This document shows positions 10,701 through 18,905 of a DNA stretch of 64,000 nucleotides, piece after piece (within the stretch, counting starts at the first letter, position 1; the number at the start of each line of letters is the position of its first letter). The notes under the pieces are model-generated. The model did not search any database. It was given only the letters and a program-made list of their open reading frames with translations, and was not told the origin of the DNA. A program made the translations under genes and the position numbers. The DNA comes from CAWJMN01 sp963844055 (GTDB lineage: Bacteria > Planctomycetota > Planctomycetia > Pirellulales > Pirellulaceae). The stretch covers positions 3,224,001-3,288,000 of the forward strand of contig CAWJMN010000001.1 in NCBI GenBank assembly GCA_963844055.1, written 5' to 3'.

Positions 10701-11382
10701 TCGTATCGATATCGATGTCGACGATCTGTCCCGCTGTTACGGTGAAGCTATAAATATCCACATCGTAGTCAGGACTAATCGATGCGTTGGCTCCCTTGGG
10801 AACGGTCGTGATCGCACCGAGCGAATTCGCCTTGGCGAAGGTGTTGTCTAGGTCGGGCAACAAGGCATTGATGTTCAGCTGGTAACTTCCGGTTGCATTA
10901 TTGCCGCCGGAAACTAGGTTTCCACCCGAGACAGGGTTGTATCCGGAGTTGGCCAAGTTAGAGACGCCGATGTAGTACGTTCCCGCATTGGTAAACGAGT
11001 ATCGCAGGTACGCATCAAACCCAACAACATTCTCACCCGGCGCATTGGCATCATTATTGAAAGCCAACTCTTGTCCCGAGGGATCGAACAGCCTGAGGTA
11101 CGATCCAAGTCCGCCAGGACCATTGATGGTCGTATCGATATCGAAGTCGACGATCTGATTCGCCGTCACCGTAAAGCGATAGATATCAACATCGGTATCC
11201 GACTCGATGTTGCCAGTGACACTCGTGGCGACCGTGCTAATGGCACCAACGGCCGTGGCCGTTGAGAGTGAACCATTGAGATCATTCGCCATCAAGTAAC
11301 GTTGCTCTAATCCTTCGAGGCAAAGTCGGCGGCGGAAGGTGCTTGAAGCAGGGAGTCGTTTTTTTCGTTGGAACAGTCGCAT
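7687..11382 (-). CDS. Extracellular protein with seven PPC-type repeats, a Calx-beta/Big-like domain and a dockerin
   Basis: A 1,231-residue protein. The N-terminus is basic and carries RLCLEGLEQRYLMA, the LEPR-like leader found on large secreted planctomycete proteins. Seven repeats of about 140 residues follow, each opening like DLDNTLATATNLGA and containing DxDxDxYxFTVTAGQIVD and LRLFNSAGxQ, the pattern of bacterial pre-peptidase C-terminal (PPC) beta-sandwich domains. At about 1030-1140 is a Calx-beta/Ig-like domain, then a dockerin pair (DVNGDGSVSAIDSLTIINYLN; DTNNDSALSAIDALLVINYLN) with Ca-binding loops. No enzyme domain is visible, so an adhesive or structural surface role is inferred. 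The extreme C-terminus is probably frameshifted near 7700. Confidence 0.85.
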   Translation of the reverse strand: MRLFQRKKRLPASSTFRRRLCLEGLEQRYLMANDLNGSLSTATAVGAISTVATSVTGNIESDTDVDIYRFTVTANQIVDFDIDTTINGPGGLGSYLRLFDPSGQELAFNNDANAPGENVVGFDAYLRYSFTNAGTYYIGVSNLANSGYNPVSGGNLVSGGNNATGSYQLNINALLPDLDNTFAKANSLGAITTVPKGANASISPDYDVDIYSFTVTAGQIVDIDIDTTLNGPGAVGSYLRVFNSIGQEIDSNDDGAAPGETVLGYDAYLRHTFAVGGTYYVGVSNLNNITYNPVLGTGYIAGGFYSVGDYSINVQTLPPDLDNTLVTATNLGAISTAPKSVTAAIDPDTDIDLYKFTATVGQIIDFDIDTTQNGPGGLGSYIRLFNSAGQEITANNDGVAPGDTSAGYDAYLRYTVGITGTYYLGVTNLANSSYNPVDASGIVSGGLHGTGTYQLSIQAIPPDLDNTLATATNLGAISTVVSSTSTAINPDTDVDLYKFTVTAGMIVDIDIDTPLNGTGGLGSFLRLFNSAGTQLASNNDAAAPGENVVGYDAYLRYTFATAGTYYVGVSNANNTTYDPTNATGIIGGGFDSIGTYQLNIASLLPDLDKTLATATNLGAVTTVANTVSAAIDPDFDIDLYKFTVTAGQIVDFNVNTTANGPGGLGGYLRVFNGAGQQIGSNDDGTAPGESVLGFDPYLRFTFGAGGTYYVGISNSNNVSYDPTDGSGVVAGGLYSIGNYQLVVQTRPPDLDNTFTKATALGAVTTSPKSTSSTIDPDTDIDMYSFTVTAGQIVDFNINTALNGSGGLGSYLRLFNSAGTQLAANNDAAAPGEPTVGFDAYLRYTFASAGTYYIGVTNFTNIAYDPTNGNGIIAGGTDATGNYTLIVQTLLPDLDNTLAKATPLGAISTSPKGASASIDPDIDIDLYSFTVTAGQVVDFDIDTPLNGPGGLGSYLRLFNSSGQQLAANNDAAAPGESTVGFDAYLRYTFSVTGTYYIGVTNFTNITYNPVTGTGILTGGTDGTGTYQLTVLETPANGPLLLSLNNSSLSEIGGVATATVTRGSSNISQALTVSLTSSDTSEATIPATVVIPANQTSITFSVTAVADNIPDANQTVTITATAPFYTNGTVQLTVVNVDPIYHNNTISEDVNGDGSVSAIDSLTIINYLNADKADPVGGQPPPYLDTNNDSALSAIDALLVINYLNSHPPTGEAGSLVSAIDSVLTVANSGAQQ
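8290..11290 (-). repeat. Seven tandem coding repeats of about 420 bp (PPC units)
   Basis: The DNA of this gene repeats in step with the protein domains; phrases encoding DIDLYKFTVTAGQIVD and AYLRYTF recur seven times at about 420-base spacing. Some copies are closely similar at DNA level (for example the recurring stretches coding NNDAAAPGE), which points to expansion by recombination between units. Copy number is therefore likely to vary between strains and may be collapsed in assemblies. Confidence 0.8.
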
Positions 11383-12260
11383 AGAAATCCCTTACCAGCA
11401 GCCAGCTAACCCAAGCGTATTCGGTAGAACCTGTACCATTTATGCTAGTTTTACAGACTGGAGAAAACAAGGATTAACAGCGACCGAACGCATGCCAATG
11501 GCCGCATGCGTTCCGCTAAGGGGAAGCTAATTGTGCGTATCCGCACACACCAGAGCCTTGAACTGCCTTTAGCACCGTACAAAGGCGGATAACTGCGCCT
11601 TATTGCCAAACCTTTCACAAGGAATCTGCCAACAGCTTTTTGTTCAATCTGTTGAACGTTCCTGTTTTGGCCTGTCCAACGGGACGAAATCGAGGGTTTC
11701 CTCTAACGATTGCGTTATTCGAGCAATTGGAATGGGGACGAAGTTTCGCTCAAATTCTTCAGCCAACGAACCCACCGGCAACCAGGAAATTTGCAAGTCA
11801 GTGAACTTGTACCGTAGCTAGCTACGTATAAGAATCGGCTCCCCAAGAACTGCAAGTTTTTTCATGAGGAAAACCTGCCCCGACTACCAGCCCCCCATGG
11901 GCGAGGTAACTTCGGCGGCAAGAAGCGTCACGATGCGCCACTGCGATGCTTAGTTGTCTCACTCAGTCGGCACGATCCCGTCAGCCCTTGCGGCTACCCT
12001 GAAGATAGACGGTTCGTGCGGATGTTGCCGACATAAGCGGTTCGCGATTTCTTTGACCGGGGCCCAATCGTGACCTATATTCAAGCAAGCTGAAGGTGTG
12101 CTCGCGTCCCTTCGGCCTACCGCTTGAAAAGACATCCTTGTGAAGTGGTTCCATCTGTTCGGTTAGGGCAATCTGTGACGGAAGAGTTCTTCTGTTACTG
12201 AGTTGGTTCCTTCCGCGGCTCATCGATCCACACATTCCCTTCCTTGCCCGGTAGCTACTC
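11383..12260. other. Divergent intergenic region between the PPC-repeat gene and the protease gene
   Basis: About 880 bases with no convincing gene; open frames here are short and lack family features. It must hold the promoters of both flanking, divergent genes. One good sigma-70-like promoter facing the protease is listed separately. Nothing else was recognised. Confidence 0.6.
12053..12081 (+). promoter_or_regulatory. Candidate sigma-70 promoter for the S41 protease gene
   Basis: TTGACC (12053-12058) and TATATT (12076-12081) are separated by 17 bases. It points toward the protease gene, with about 180 bases of leader before the ATG at 12261. The same two hexamers with the same spacing occur upstream of imuA at 44783. 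Evidence is consensus match only. Confidence 0.45.
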
Positions 12261-13919
12261 ATGTTTGCTTCGCGAAATACTGCTACTCATTACCTCGCCG
12301 CCGTCTTCCTGGCTTTTGCGCCATGCATGACGTATTTGGCGAAGGGTCAAGAGGCTTCGCCCCTAGCTCCTGCGCAAACCGAAGGGCTTGCCCAAGTGCT
12401 TCAACAGGGCGAGCAGCTTGAGAGTGAACGCAACTGGGCCGGTGCGCTTACCCATTACGAGGAAGCACTACGTCTCTTCCCGGGCCAAAAGAAAATCTCG
12501 CAGCGTCTATCGCTTGCTCGCACCCACTACGATGTTGCTCGTCGTTATAGCGATGCCAGCTTCATTGCTGCGGTTGGTAGCTTCTCGGAAAAAGATGCTT
12601 CTGCTATCTATGAAGAGATCCTCCTGAAGATTCAATCGCACTATGTCAACCAGCCACAATGGCCAGCCCTGTTGCAACGCGGCGTTTCCACGTTAGCGGT
12701 CGCTGCTACGGAACCTGGCTTCCAAAAAACCAATTTCGCGAAGAGCTCGCCTGCACAACAGGAAGCCTTCCGCCGTGAACTAGAAGCTCTCCATATTCCA
12801 GCCGACCTGACAGAACGTCGCAAGGCTCGCGAGTATGTTGAGGCACTGGCCGTCTCGCTGAAAAACCGTCACGGTATTCCCGTGCAGTCCACGATCATGG
12901 AATTTGTCTGCGGAGCCGCTGGCTCTTTGGATGACTACTCGGGATTCCTTTCGGGCAGCCAGATGGATGAAGTCTTCTCGCAAATCGAAGGGAACTTTGT
13001 CGGCCTGGGCGTTGAGCTGAAGCCGGAGCCTTCGGGCCTGTTGATTGTTAACGTCATAACGGGCGGTCCTGCCTCGGATGGAAAAATTCGTGCCGGTGAT
13101 CGAATCGTTTCGGTCGATGGCCGTACGTCAAAGGAGACCTCAGCCGATGTCCTTGCGGACCTATTGCGAGGCGAAGAGGGGACCAAGGTAACAGTCGGCA
13201 TTCGCAATGCTCAAGGAGCAGAGCGGACGATGGAATTGACCCGCCGCCGAGTCGAAGTCCCCAGCGTTGATGACATCAAGATCGTTGATCGGGACTATGG
13301 AATTGGCTACTTCAAACTAACGAGCTTTCAAAAGACCACGGGCCGGGATGTAGATGCCGCCCTATGGAAGCTTCATGATCAAGGGATGAAGAGTTTGATC
13401 ATCGACCTGCGAGGCAATCCAGGCGGCCTACTAAAAGCGGCTGTGGATGTGGCTGACAAGTTTGTGATGGAAGGGATGATCGTTGCAACGCGTGGACGCA
13501 GTCCTCGTGAAGACTATGATCATCGCGGTCAAGTGGCTGGCACATGGCGAGTTCCTCTCGTGGTTCTTATCGATCGTGACTCTGCCAGTGCAAGCGAAAT
13601 CTTTGCTGGTGCCATTCGCGATCATCGTCGTGGAACGATTGTTGGCCAACGCAGCTTTGGCAAGGGTTCAGTCCAAGGGATTTTCCCACTCGCCTCGGCC
13701 AATGTGGGCGTTCGCCTTACGACGGCCAAATGGTTTACCCCAAGCGGGAAAGCCATCAGTGGCGAAGGAGTTGCTCCTGACGTTGTTGTGACAACCCTTG
13801 ATCGTCAACCGGGCGCTCGCCCGATGAGCGAGCAAGTGGAAGGAATCGACGCCAGCAACGAAGACCCGTTTATGAAGGCAGGGCTTCAAGTAGCAAAGTC
13901 CAATCTCAGCCGTCGCTAA
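12261..13919 (+). CDS. C-terminal processing peptidase (S41 family) with PDZ domain
   Basis: A 552-residue exported serine protease of the CtpA/Prc type. Residues 1-30 form a signal peptide. About 35-110 look like a TPR-type helical segment (EQLESERNWAGALTHYEEAL). A PDZ domain follows around 240-325 (GLGVELKPEPSGLLI ... GPASDGKIRAGDRIVSVDG). The S41 core contains the nucleophile serine in DSASASEIFAGAI and the lysine general base in RSFGKGSVQ. Such enzymes trim the C-termini of exported proteins in the periplasm. The N-terminal TPR-like segment is an addition compared with simple CtpA proteins. ATG 12261 gives a clean signal peptide. Confidence 0.92.
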   Translation: MFASRNTATHYLAAVFLAFAPCMTYLAKGQEASPLAPAQTEGLAQVLQQGEQLESERNWAGALTHYEEALRLFPGQKKISQRLSLARTHYDVARRYSDASFIAAVGSFSEKDASAIYEEILLKIQSHYVNQPQWPALLQRGVSTLAVAATEPGFQKTNFAKSSPAQQEAFRRELEALHIPADLTERRKAREYVEALAVSLKNRHGIPVQSTIMEFVCGAAGSLDDYSGFLSGSQMDEVFSQIEGNFVGLGVELKPEPSGLLIVNVITGGPASDGKIRAGDRIVSVDGRTSKETSADVLADLLRGEEGTKVTVGIRNAQGAERTMELTRRRVEVPSVDDIKIVDRDYGIGYFKLTSFQKTTGRDVDAALWKLHDQGMKSLIIDLRGNPGGLLKAAVDVADKFVMEGMIVATRGRSPREDYDHRGQVAGTWRVPLVVLIDRDSASASEIFAGAIRDHRRGTIVGQRSFGKGSVQGIFPLASANVGVRLTTAKWFTPSGKAISGEGVAPDVVVTTLDRQPGARPMSEQVEGIDASNEDPFMKAGLQVAKSNLSRR

Positions 13920-13950
13920 GGTGACATGGCAATTGCCTATCGCATTCTTC

Positions 13951-13979
13951 GCGGCCCTTTTTGATTTTCGAAAGGCCGC
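13951..13979 (+). promoter_or_regulatory. Inverted repeat directly before the AlkA-like gene start
   Basis: GCGGCC at 13951 and GGCCGC ending at 13979 can pair, extended by CTTT/AAAG with one bulge. The arm ends 3 bases before the ATG at 13983 and covers the position of the ribosome site. No T run follows, so it is not a standard terminator. It might weaken translation of the downstream gene or be incidental. Confidence 0.35.
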
Positions 13980-13982
13980 TGC

Positions 13983-14624
13983 ATGAGCACCACTTCCTTT
14001 TCTAGTGAAGTGAAAGCCCTCGCAAAACTTGACCCTGTGCTGCGCAAGGTCATAAAGCGAGTTGGCGATTGCACGCTTACGTTAAAGTCCAAGCAAGCTC
14101 CCTATCAATCGCTGATTGAAGCGATTGCCCATCAGCAACTGCATGGCACAGCGGCAAAGACGATTTTGGGACGCTTTCGAGCTATCTACGCGGAGAGCAA
14201 AAAATTCCCTTCGCCCTCGGCCATCCTAGCGACCCCGAGTGACCGGCTGCGCCAGATTGGTTTTTCCAACGCGAAAGTTTTGGCAGTACTGGATGTGGCC
14301 AAACATGCCGAGAGCGGCGTCATTCCCACGCTACGTCAGATCGATCGCCTGCCCGACGATGAGATCATCAAACGGCTGTTGCCGATTCGAGGCGTCGGCA
14401 TTTGGACGATTCAAATGCTGCTGATTTTCCAGCTTGGTCGCCTCGATGTTTGGCCCGTCGATGACTTTGGCGTGCGCAGCGGGTTTGCGACCGCCCACGG
14501 GCTGCCTGAGCATCCAACCAAACGCGAGCTGCAGTCGGCAGGGGATGTTTGGAAGCCTTTCCGCAGCTTGGCCGCCTGGTACCTCTGGCGAGTTGCCGAT
14601 TTGGCCAAGATGGGACAGTGGTAG
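13983..14624 (+). CDS. DNA-3-methyladenine glycosylase II (AlkA-like, HhH-GPD family)
   Basis: A 213-residue base-excision repair glycosylase that removes alkylated bases. The helix-hairpin-helix reads LPIRGVGIWTIQMLL and is followed by LDVWPVDDFGVR, which holds the catalytic aspartate of the HhH-GPD superfamily in the AlkA arrangement. The N-terminal part (YQSLIEAIAHQQLHGTAAKTI) is the usual substrate-pocket helix pair. No FeS cysteines are present, unlike EndoIII/MutY. Lacks the extra N-terminal domain of E. coli AlkA, as do many short bacterial homologues. It lies 63 bases after the protease gene. Confidence 0.92.
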   Translation: MSTTSFSSEVKALAKLDPVLRKVIKRVGDCTLTLKSKQAPYQSLIEAIAHQQLHGTAAKTILGRFRAIYAESKKFPSPSAILATPSDRLRQIGFSNAKVLAVLDVAKHAESGVIPTLRQIDRLPDDEIIKRLLPIRGVGIWTIQMLLIFQLGRLDVWPVDDFGVRSGFATAHGLPEHPTKRELQSAGDVWKPFRSLAAWYLWRVADLAKMGQW

Positions 14625-14816
14625 GCGGTTATGTACGAGGTTTTTCGACGGTTTGATATACAACTAAGCCGTCTCTTTCTCGATTCCCCTTGCCAGATAG
14701 CACCCTGCGCCTAAACTTCTGACGAGGTTTTCCGGTCGAATGGCAGATGTTGCTATTAGTTGCCGACAATTCCTCTAGGCACGAACAGGCTTTGATCCCT
14801 CGCTTGGTAGAGATCC

Positions 14817-15293
14817 ATGATCATCGAAAAAGAGTACAAGTTCTACGCGGCCCACCGAAACGAAGAAATGACCGACAAGTGCCGTAACCTGCATGGGCAC
14901 CGGTACAATGTTCGCTTTCGGTTTGAAGTGCAGCGAACCTGTTCTTATAGCACACTGTTTAGTGAGTTCGATCAAAAGATCGAACCGTTCCTGAAAGCGG
15001 AGTATGACCACGGGATGCTCATTAACGTTCATGACTCCCTGTATGAAACGTTGATGGATCACATGGAACGAACGGGAGAAACGCTGAAGCTCAAAACTTT
15101 TACCGTTCCCACGTCGGTGGAAAACTTGGCTCACAAGTTGTTCTCGGAAGTGAAGGCGATGGGCTTTTCGGTTTTGGAACTGGAGCTTCGCGAAACGGAT
15201 ACTTCGGTCCTCGTCTATAATCGCCAAGACTGGCTTAGCGACGAACGTCGCCTGTCAGCAAGCCATGCAACCTCGGCATGTCTACCGCAGTAG
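14817..15293 (+). CDS. queD: 6-carboxytetrahydropterin synthase / 6-pyruvoyl tetrahydropterin synthase homologue
   Basis: A 158-residue T-fold enzyme. Zinc ligands are visible as the His of FYAAHR and the HGH of CRNLHGHRY; the C-x3-HGH spacing, with the catalytic cysteine, is that of QueD/PTPS. QueD converts dihydroneopterin triphosphate to 6-carboxytetrahydropterin in queuosine synthesis, while PTPS makes 6-pyruvoyltetrahydropterin; sequence alone does not settle which, though QueD is more likely in a bacterium. Other queuosine genes are not in the window. ATG 14817 starts the family's usual N-terminus. Confidence 0.85.
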   Translation: MIIEKEYKFYAAHRNEEMTDKCRNLHGHRYNVRFRFEVQRTCSYSTLFSEFDQKIEPFLKAEYDHGMLINVHDSLYETLMDHMERTGETLKLKTFTVPTSVENLAHKLFSEVKAMGFSVLELELRETDTSVLVYNRQDWLSDERRLSASHATSACLPQ

Positions 15294-15333
15294 TTTTGAA
15301 CATCGGCCTGACCCGGCCTGAAATGAAGTTCGC

Positions 15334-16281
15334 ATGAAACCTAGTCGCGCAAAAACATCCCCGGCACCTGTTTGGATTTTTTGGGTGCTTATGGTAGGTG
15401 CCATTTACAATTTAGCGTGGGGGACATTTGTCATTTTGTTTCCGGCGTTACCGTTCCAATGGGCCGGGATGACGCCTCCCAACTACCTGTCCCTTTGGCA
15501 GTGCATTGGGATGATTGTTGGCGTGTACGGCATTGGCTATGCGATTGCTGCTTACAATCCTGCACGGCATTGGCCGATCGTGCTGGTGGGGCTGCTGGGG
15601 AAAATCTTTGGTCCGATTGGTTTTGTCTTCACGGCATGGAGAGGCGAACTTCCCTGGGTCGCTGGCCTGACGATCTTGACCAACGATTTGATCTGGTGGA
15701 TTCCTTTCATCTCGATCTTGCTGTACGCGATTCGTGAAAACGATGTCGAAGAGGAGGCTTCTAGCCTGAGCTTTCAAGAGCGACTTGCCGAGGCGAAGTC
15801 TTCCGCAGGAGAGAACTTGCTTGAACTCTCCAAGCGAACGCAAACGCTCGTCGTCTTTTTGCGGCACTCCGGCTGCACCTATTGCCGTGAGTCGCTCGAC
15901 AAATTGCGAGAAGGCAGCGAAGTGTTTGCCAAACAAAACACGCTGATCGCGATTGTTCACATGGGTCCGCCCAGTGATGGCGCAGCACTGGCAAAACAAT
16001 ATCAGTTACCACAAGCCTTTTGGTTCTCTGATCCCGACAGGCATTTGTATCGGGCGTTCGACCTGCGGCTTGGAACGCTGACCCAACTATTTGGCCTTCG
16101 TGTTTGGTGGCGGGCGATGATTCAAGGAACGTTGTTTAAATACGGCTTTGGAAAGATCCGCGGTAACGGTTTACAGATGCCAGGAACTTTTTTGATCAAG
16201 GATGGCGAGATTCTAAAATCGTTCCGCCATAAAACCGCCGGCGACCAGCCTAACTACACCGAGATGGCATGCCCCATCTAG
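15334..16281 (+). CDS. Membrane protein with C-terminal thioredoxin-fold (SelL/peroxiredoxin-like) domain
   Basis: The first 150 residues contain four hydrophobic segments. The rest is a thioredoxin-like domain opening LVVFLRHSGCTYCRESL, where CxxC sits at the redox-active position and resembles SelL-related and AhpC/TSA-like proteins that lack selenocysteine. It probably reduces or oxidises thiols at the membrane; substrate unknown. The start at 15334 is followed by a short basic N-terminus and then the first membrane helix. About 40 bases separate it from the queD-like gene, so they could be co-transcribed. Confidence 0.72.
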   Translation: MKPSRAKTSPAPVWIFWVLMVGAIYNLAWGTFVILFPALPFQWAGMTPPNYLSLWQCIGMIVGVYGIGYAIAAYNPARHWPIVLVGLLGKIFGPIGFVFTAWRGELPWVAGLTILTNDLIWWIPFISILLYAIRENDVEEEASSLSFQERLAEAKSSAGENLLELSKRTQTLVVFLRHSGCTYCRESLDKLREGSEVFAKQNTLIAIVHMGPPSDGAALAKQYQLPQAFWFSDPDRHLYRAFDLRLGTLTQLFGLRVWWRAMIQGTLFKYGFGKIRGNGLQMPGTFLIKDGEILKSFRHKTAGDQPNYTEMACPI

Positions 16282-16621
16282 CCATTTGCCTGCTTCCAAG
16301 AGAGCAGGATATTGTTCAAAACATCGTCATCTGTTTTTTGACACTTATTTACTAACTGACCACCCATTGGCCGTGGCTAGGCAAGCATTTTCAGGCATTT
16401 CCTGCGAACTTGAGGATGCGATTCTGCCGCATTCGGAGCCGAAGACGCCCCAACAGTCGCCTTAGCGTCCTCAATTGCGTACGGCGGCGTTTAATCGCTC
16501 TGGGAAGGCATCCTGGCAGGCCCTGTGGCCGAGCCAGATTGCCAGGTTGAACCCGCCAAAATCTGCCCCGTCAGCCGTCTTCGCCTATTCGGCCGTACGC
16601 ACTAAAGCAGTGTGATATTGC
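16282..16621. other. Intergenic region, no gene seen
   Basis: About 340 bases between two convergent genes. No open frame of interest, tRNA or strong terminator was recognised. Confidence 0.6.
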
Positions 16622-17929
16622 CTATTCTTCGTTGGCAGCGCGACTGCGGCCGAGGGCAACGTCGAACTCATTGATCGCGGGAATGAGCATCGCAAGGGTC
16701 GTAAATCCGTACGCTGCGGAGGTGACCAAAAACACCTGCAACCAGTGATCAACCAGAAAGCTGGTCACGGCAAAGAATGTTGCAAAGGGCAACGCCAATG
16801 AGGCCGTGCCAATTGCAGGGGAGGGGTTGCGAGCGCCAAGGGTTACAAACAGTCCTACACCGCCGACAACGATGAACGCTAGGAATGGTGCAAGTTGCGT
16901 TTGGAAAGAACCACTGAAGTAAATCATCAGCAGCATTAGCGTTACCACGCCTAAGAATAAAAACACCACGTTGCCCAGGCTGGCTCCGATGGCGGTTCGG
17001 CTGTTGGCGTATTGTAACCCGCAGTGAATGCCCAGCATGATGACGAAGACGTTCATCAATAATTGGCCGAGCAAAACGTACGTCAGATTCTCCAGCGATA
17101 TTCCACCTGCGAACCAAAGGTAGAAACATAACAGCAAGGGCCCGACAATCATCTCTTTGGTGACGTACGCGACCCCAACCATCTTGCCGAAGATAAACTC
17201 CTTAGGCGTGAGGTCGGTGACCAGCAGCAAATCCAACTGACCGCCGTCTCGTTCATTCGTAATACTAGTAACGGCCAGAGCATTCACAATCACCCAACTC
17301 ACCAAAAAGAATGGGGCGAGAGGCTGTACGGCTGCTGGCAGAATTGATTGCCGGCTTTGCGTTTCCGCTGCAAACCCATACTGCGCTTGCGTGTATACGC
17401 CGGCGGCCGCCATCAAAAACAAAACCAAATAGGCCAGGCGAATCACTAGCACTTTACGGCCATAAGCCCAAGTACACATTTCACGCCACAAGATGGGATT
17501 ATCCCAAACTTGCCGGCTGTTTTGATCGACGGAGCGAACTCGCGCATCCATGTGCGTTTGGCGAGCGGCTTCTGGGCTATCCATTTTCGAAGGAGCGTCT
17601 TCTTCTTTCGAAACCGCGAATACCTCGCGACCTGGATTCCATACACGCAGGCGAACAATTGCCAGCCCACTGAGCAGCACCGTTGCCGCAGCTGAAAAAA
17701 TGAAGTACAGAGAAAGCCCATCGATTCCGCCACTGGATACGGGAAACGGATCTGCCGCAAGCGCAATCGCGCGAATCGGGCTTGCCCCAATGGCCCAAGT
17801 TTCTAGCGGTATTCCCAAAACGACCGTCGATTTGCCGATGGTTCCAATCGCTTCCCAAGCACCAATCCAAAGCACCAACAGAAGGGCAGTCACGGCAAGG
17901 GACTGGAACGTTTTTTCGCGCCAAGGCAA
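16622..17929 (-). CDS. ABC-2 type permease, C-terminal part of a frameshifted gene
   Basis: This frame carries the second half of a large ABC-2 permease: two hydrophobic segments near its start, a soluble stretch of about 60 residues, then SVDQNSRQVWDNPILWREM and six further membrane helices, with TSITNERDGGQLDLLLVTDLTPKEFIFGK in the middle. The nominal first residues (MPW) are out-of-frame noise. Real coding joins the frame at 17577-18422 across a run of six T (17911-17916). Removing one base of that run gives a continuous protein of about 600 residues. It resembles planctomycete permeases with two ABC-2 halves, whose ATPase partner is not next to it. Confidence 0.8.
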   Translation of the reverse strand: MPWREKTFQSLAVTALLLVLWIGAWEAIGTIGKSTVVLGIPLETWAIGASPIRAIALAADPFPVSSGGIDGLSLYFIFSAAATVLLSGLAIVRLRVWNPGREVFAVSKEEDAPSKMDSPEAARQTHMDARVRSVDQNSRQVWDNPILWREMCTWAYGRKVLVIRLAYLVLFLMAAAGVYTQAQYGFAAETQSRQSILPAAVQPLAPFFLVSWVIVNALAVTSITNERDGGQLDLLLVTDLTPKEFIFGKMVGVAYVTKEMIVGPLLLCFYLWFAGGISLENLTYVLLGQLLMNVFVIMLGIHCGLQYANSRTAIGASLGNVVFLFLGVVTLMLLMIYFSGSFQTQLAPFLAFIVVGGVGLFVTLGARNPSPAIGTASLALPFATFFAVTSFLVDHWLQVFLVTSAAYGFTTLAMLIPAINEFDVALGRSRAANEE

Positions 17930-18422
17930 CGGTGGAACCTAAACTGCCTGCTGCCAAAACAGCCATCAGGGATACGGCTTCTACTCGTAAAACCTGCGGC
18001 AGCGTCACGCCGCCAAACAGCATCAAAATCATGAAGACGGGAAAGCCTGAAAGCAGCATGACCAAAACATCAAGCAGACTGGCCATCATTTTGCCGAGGA
18101 CCAGTTCATGATTGGTGAGCTTCGTCATGAGCAGCAGAAGCATCGTTCGCTTATCTTTTTCCTGAGCAACGCCGCTGGCTGCCGTCTGGGCGGCCAGAAA
18201 CGTAAACATCCCTAGCTGCAACAGCGCCATCACTTGAAAGAGCAGGGCACCAAACCGGGCGACGTCACCCTGGCTGCTAACGTTTTGCGTGCCAACCATA
18301 ACCAGCCAGGCGGTGCACATCAGCACGTAGAGCCCCAGCGGGTAGGCGACCCGAAAAACGAAGTGCTGAAGCCGGCGCGGGGCCGTCACCAATTCACGCG
18401 AGAACAAAGGACCAATAAACAT
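17577..18422 (-). CDS. ABC-2 type permease, N-terminal part of a frameshifted gene
   Basis: Residues 1-168 are genuine: MFIGPLFSRELVTAPRR, then membrane helices and the ABC-2 phrase QEKDKRTMLLLLMTKLTNHELVLGK, which mirrors the corresponding phrase in the downstream half. After the A6 run (T6 at 17911-17916 on the plus strand) the frame loses hydrophobic character, turns Cys/Arg/Gly-rich and runs to 17577 as noise. Deleting one base restores ALARKTFQSLAVTALLLVLW and the rest of the permease. Complete gene would be 16622-18422. Whether this is a true pseudogene, slippage-dependent or a sequence error cannot be told here. Confidence 0.8.
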   Translation of the reverse strand: MFIGPLFSRELVTAPRRLQHFVFRVAYPLGLYVLMCTAWLVMVGTQNVSSQGDVARFGALLFQVMALLQLGMFTFLAAQTAASGVAQEKDKRTMLLLLMTKLTNHELVLGKMMASLLDVLVMLLSGFPVFMILMLFGGVTLPQVLRVEAVSLMAVLAAGSLGSTVALARKNVPVPCRDCPSVGALDWCLGSDWNHRQIDGRFGNTARNLGHWGKPDSRDCACGRSVSRIQWRNRWAFSVLHFFSCGNGAAQWAGNCSPACMESRSRGIRGFERRRRSFENG

Positions 18423-18905
18423 ATGGTTGCTAAGGCTTTACGCTCCAGCGCCTGTTTCTATTTCCAAGCCGAATGCCGGGAACGGCAGGGCTAAAATCGG
18501 ACGAGTTCGTCACCTGTCGCAGTATAGACGAGAGTTACCAAATTAGGGCTTTAGGAAACGATACGAGGTGGGCATGAATTTTGGATGAACGTTTTGGTGG
18601 TAGATTGGGCCGCTCCAGAACGGACCTAAACCGCAAATAGGACTAATCGGCCCCTCCAAAAGCCCCCTCCGATTAAGTAATCCGGACTTGAATTGGCTAG
18701 ATTGTCTTTCAAAGACTTGCCGGCTGGTGGCAAAAACGCACGCTTTTGTTTTACACAAACCTCTATCACGCCTAGACTTACAGGCTGCCGCCTTTCTAAG
18801 TAGGGGCGTTTGACGTTTTTTACGTGGCTACCCCAATAAGCTGGGCACGTCGTCCATCTATTAGTACGACGTGGTTAAGACAGGATTCGGCAGGAGCGAT
18901 CGCGA
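18423..18905. other. Divergent intergenic region upstream of the sigma factor operon
   Basis: About 480 bases with no supported gene. It should hold the promoter of the sigma-factor operon on the plus strand and of the ABC-2 permease on the minus strand. No clear consensus promoter was recognised, which fits control of the operon by an ECF-type promoter whose consensus is unknown. Confidence 0.55.

Noticed and set aside
8290..11290. Regular repeats as a CRISPR array or satellite
   Set aside because: The period is about 420 bp, the repeats are in frame and encode PPC domains.
15861..15900. Selenocysteine in the SelL-like protein
   Set aside because: The redox motif is encoded by ordinary Cys codons (CTYC); no in-frame TGA is involved.
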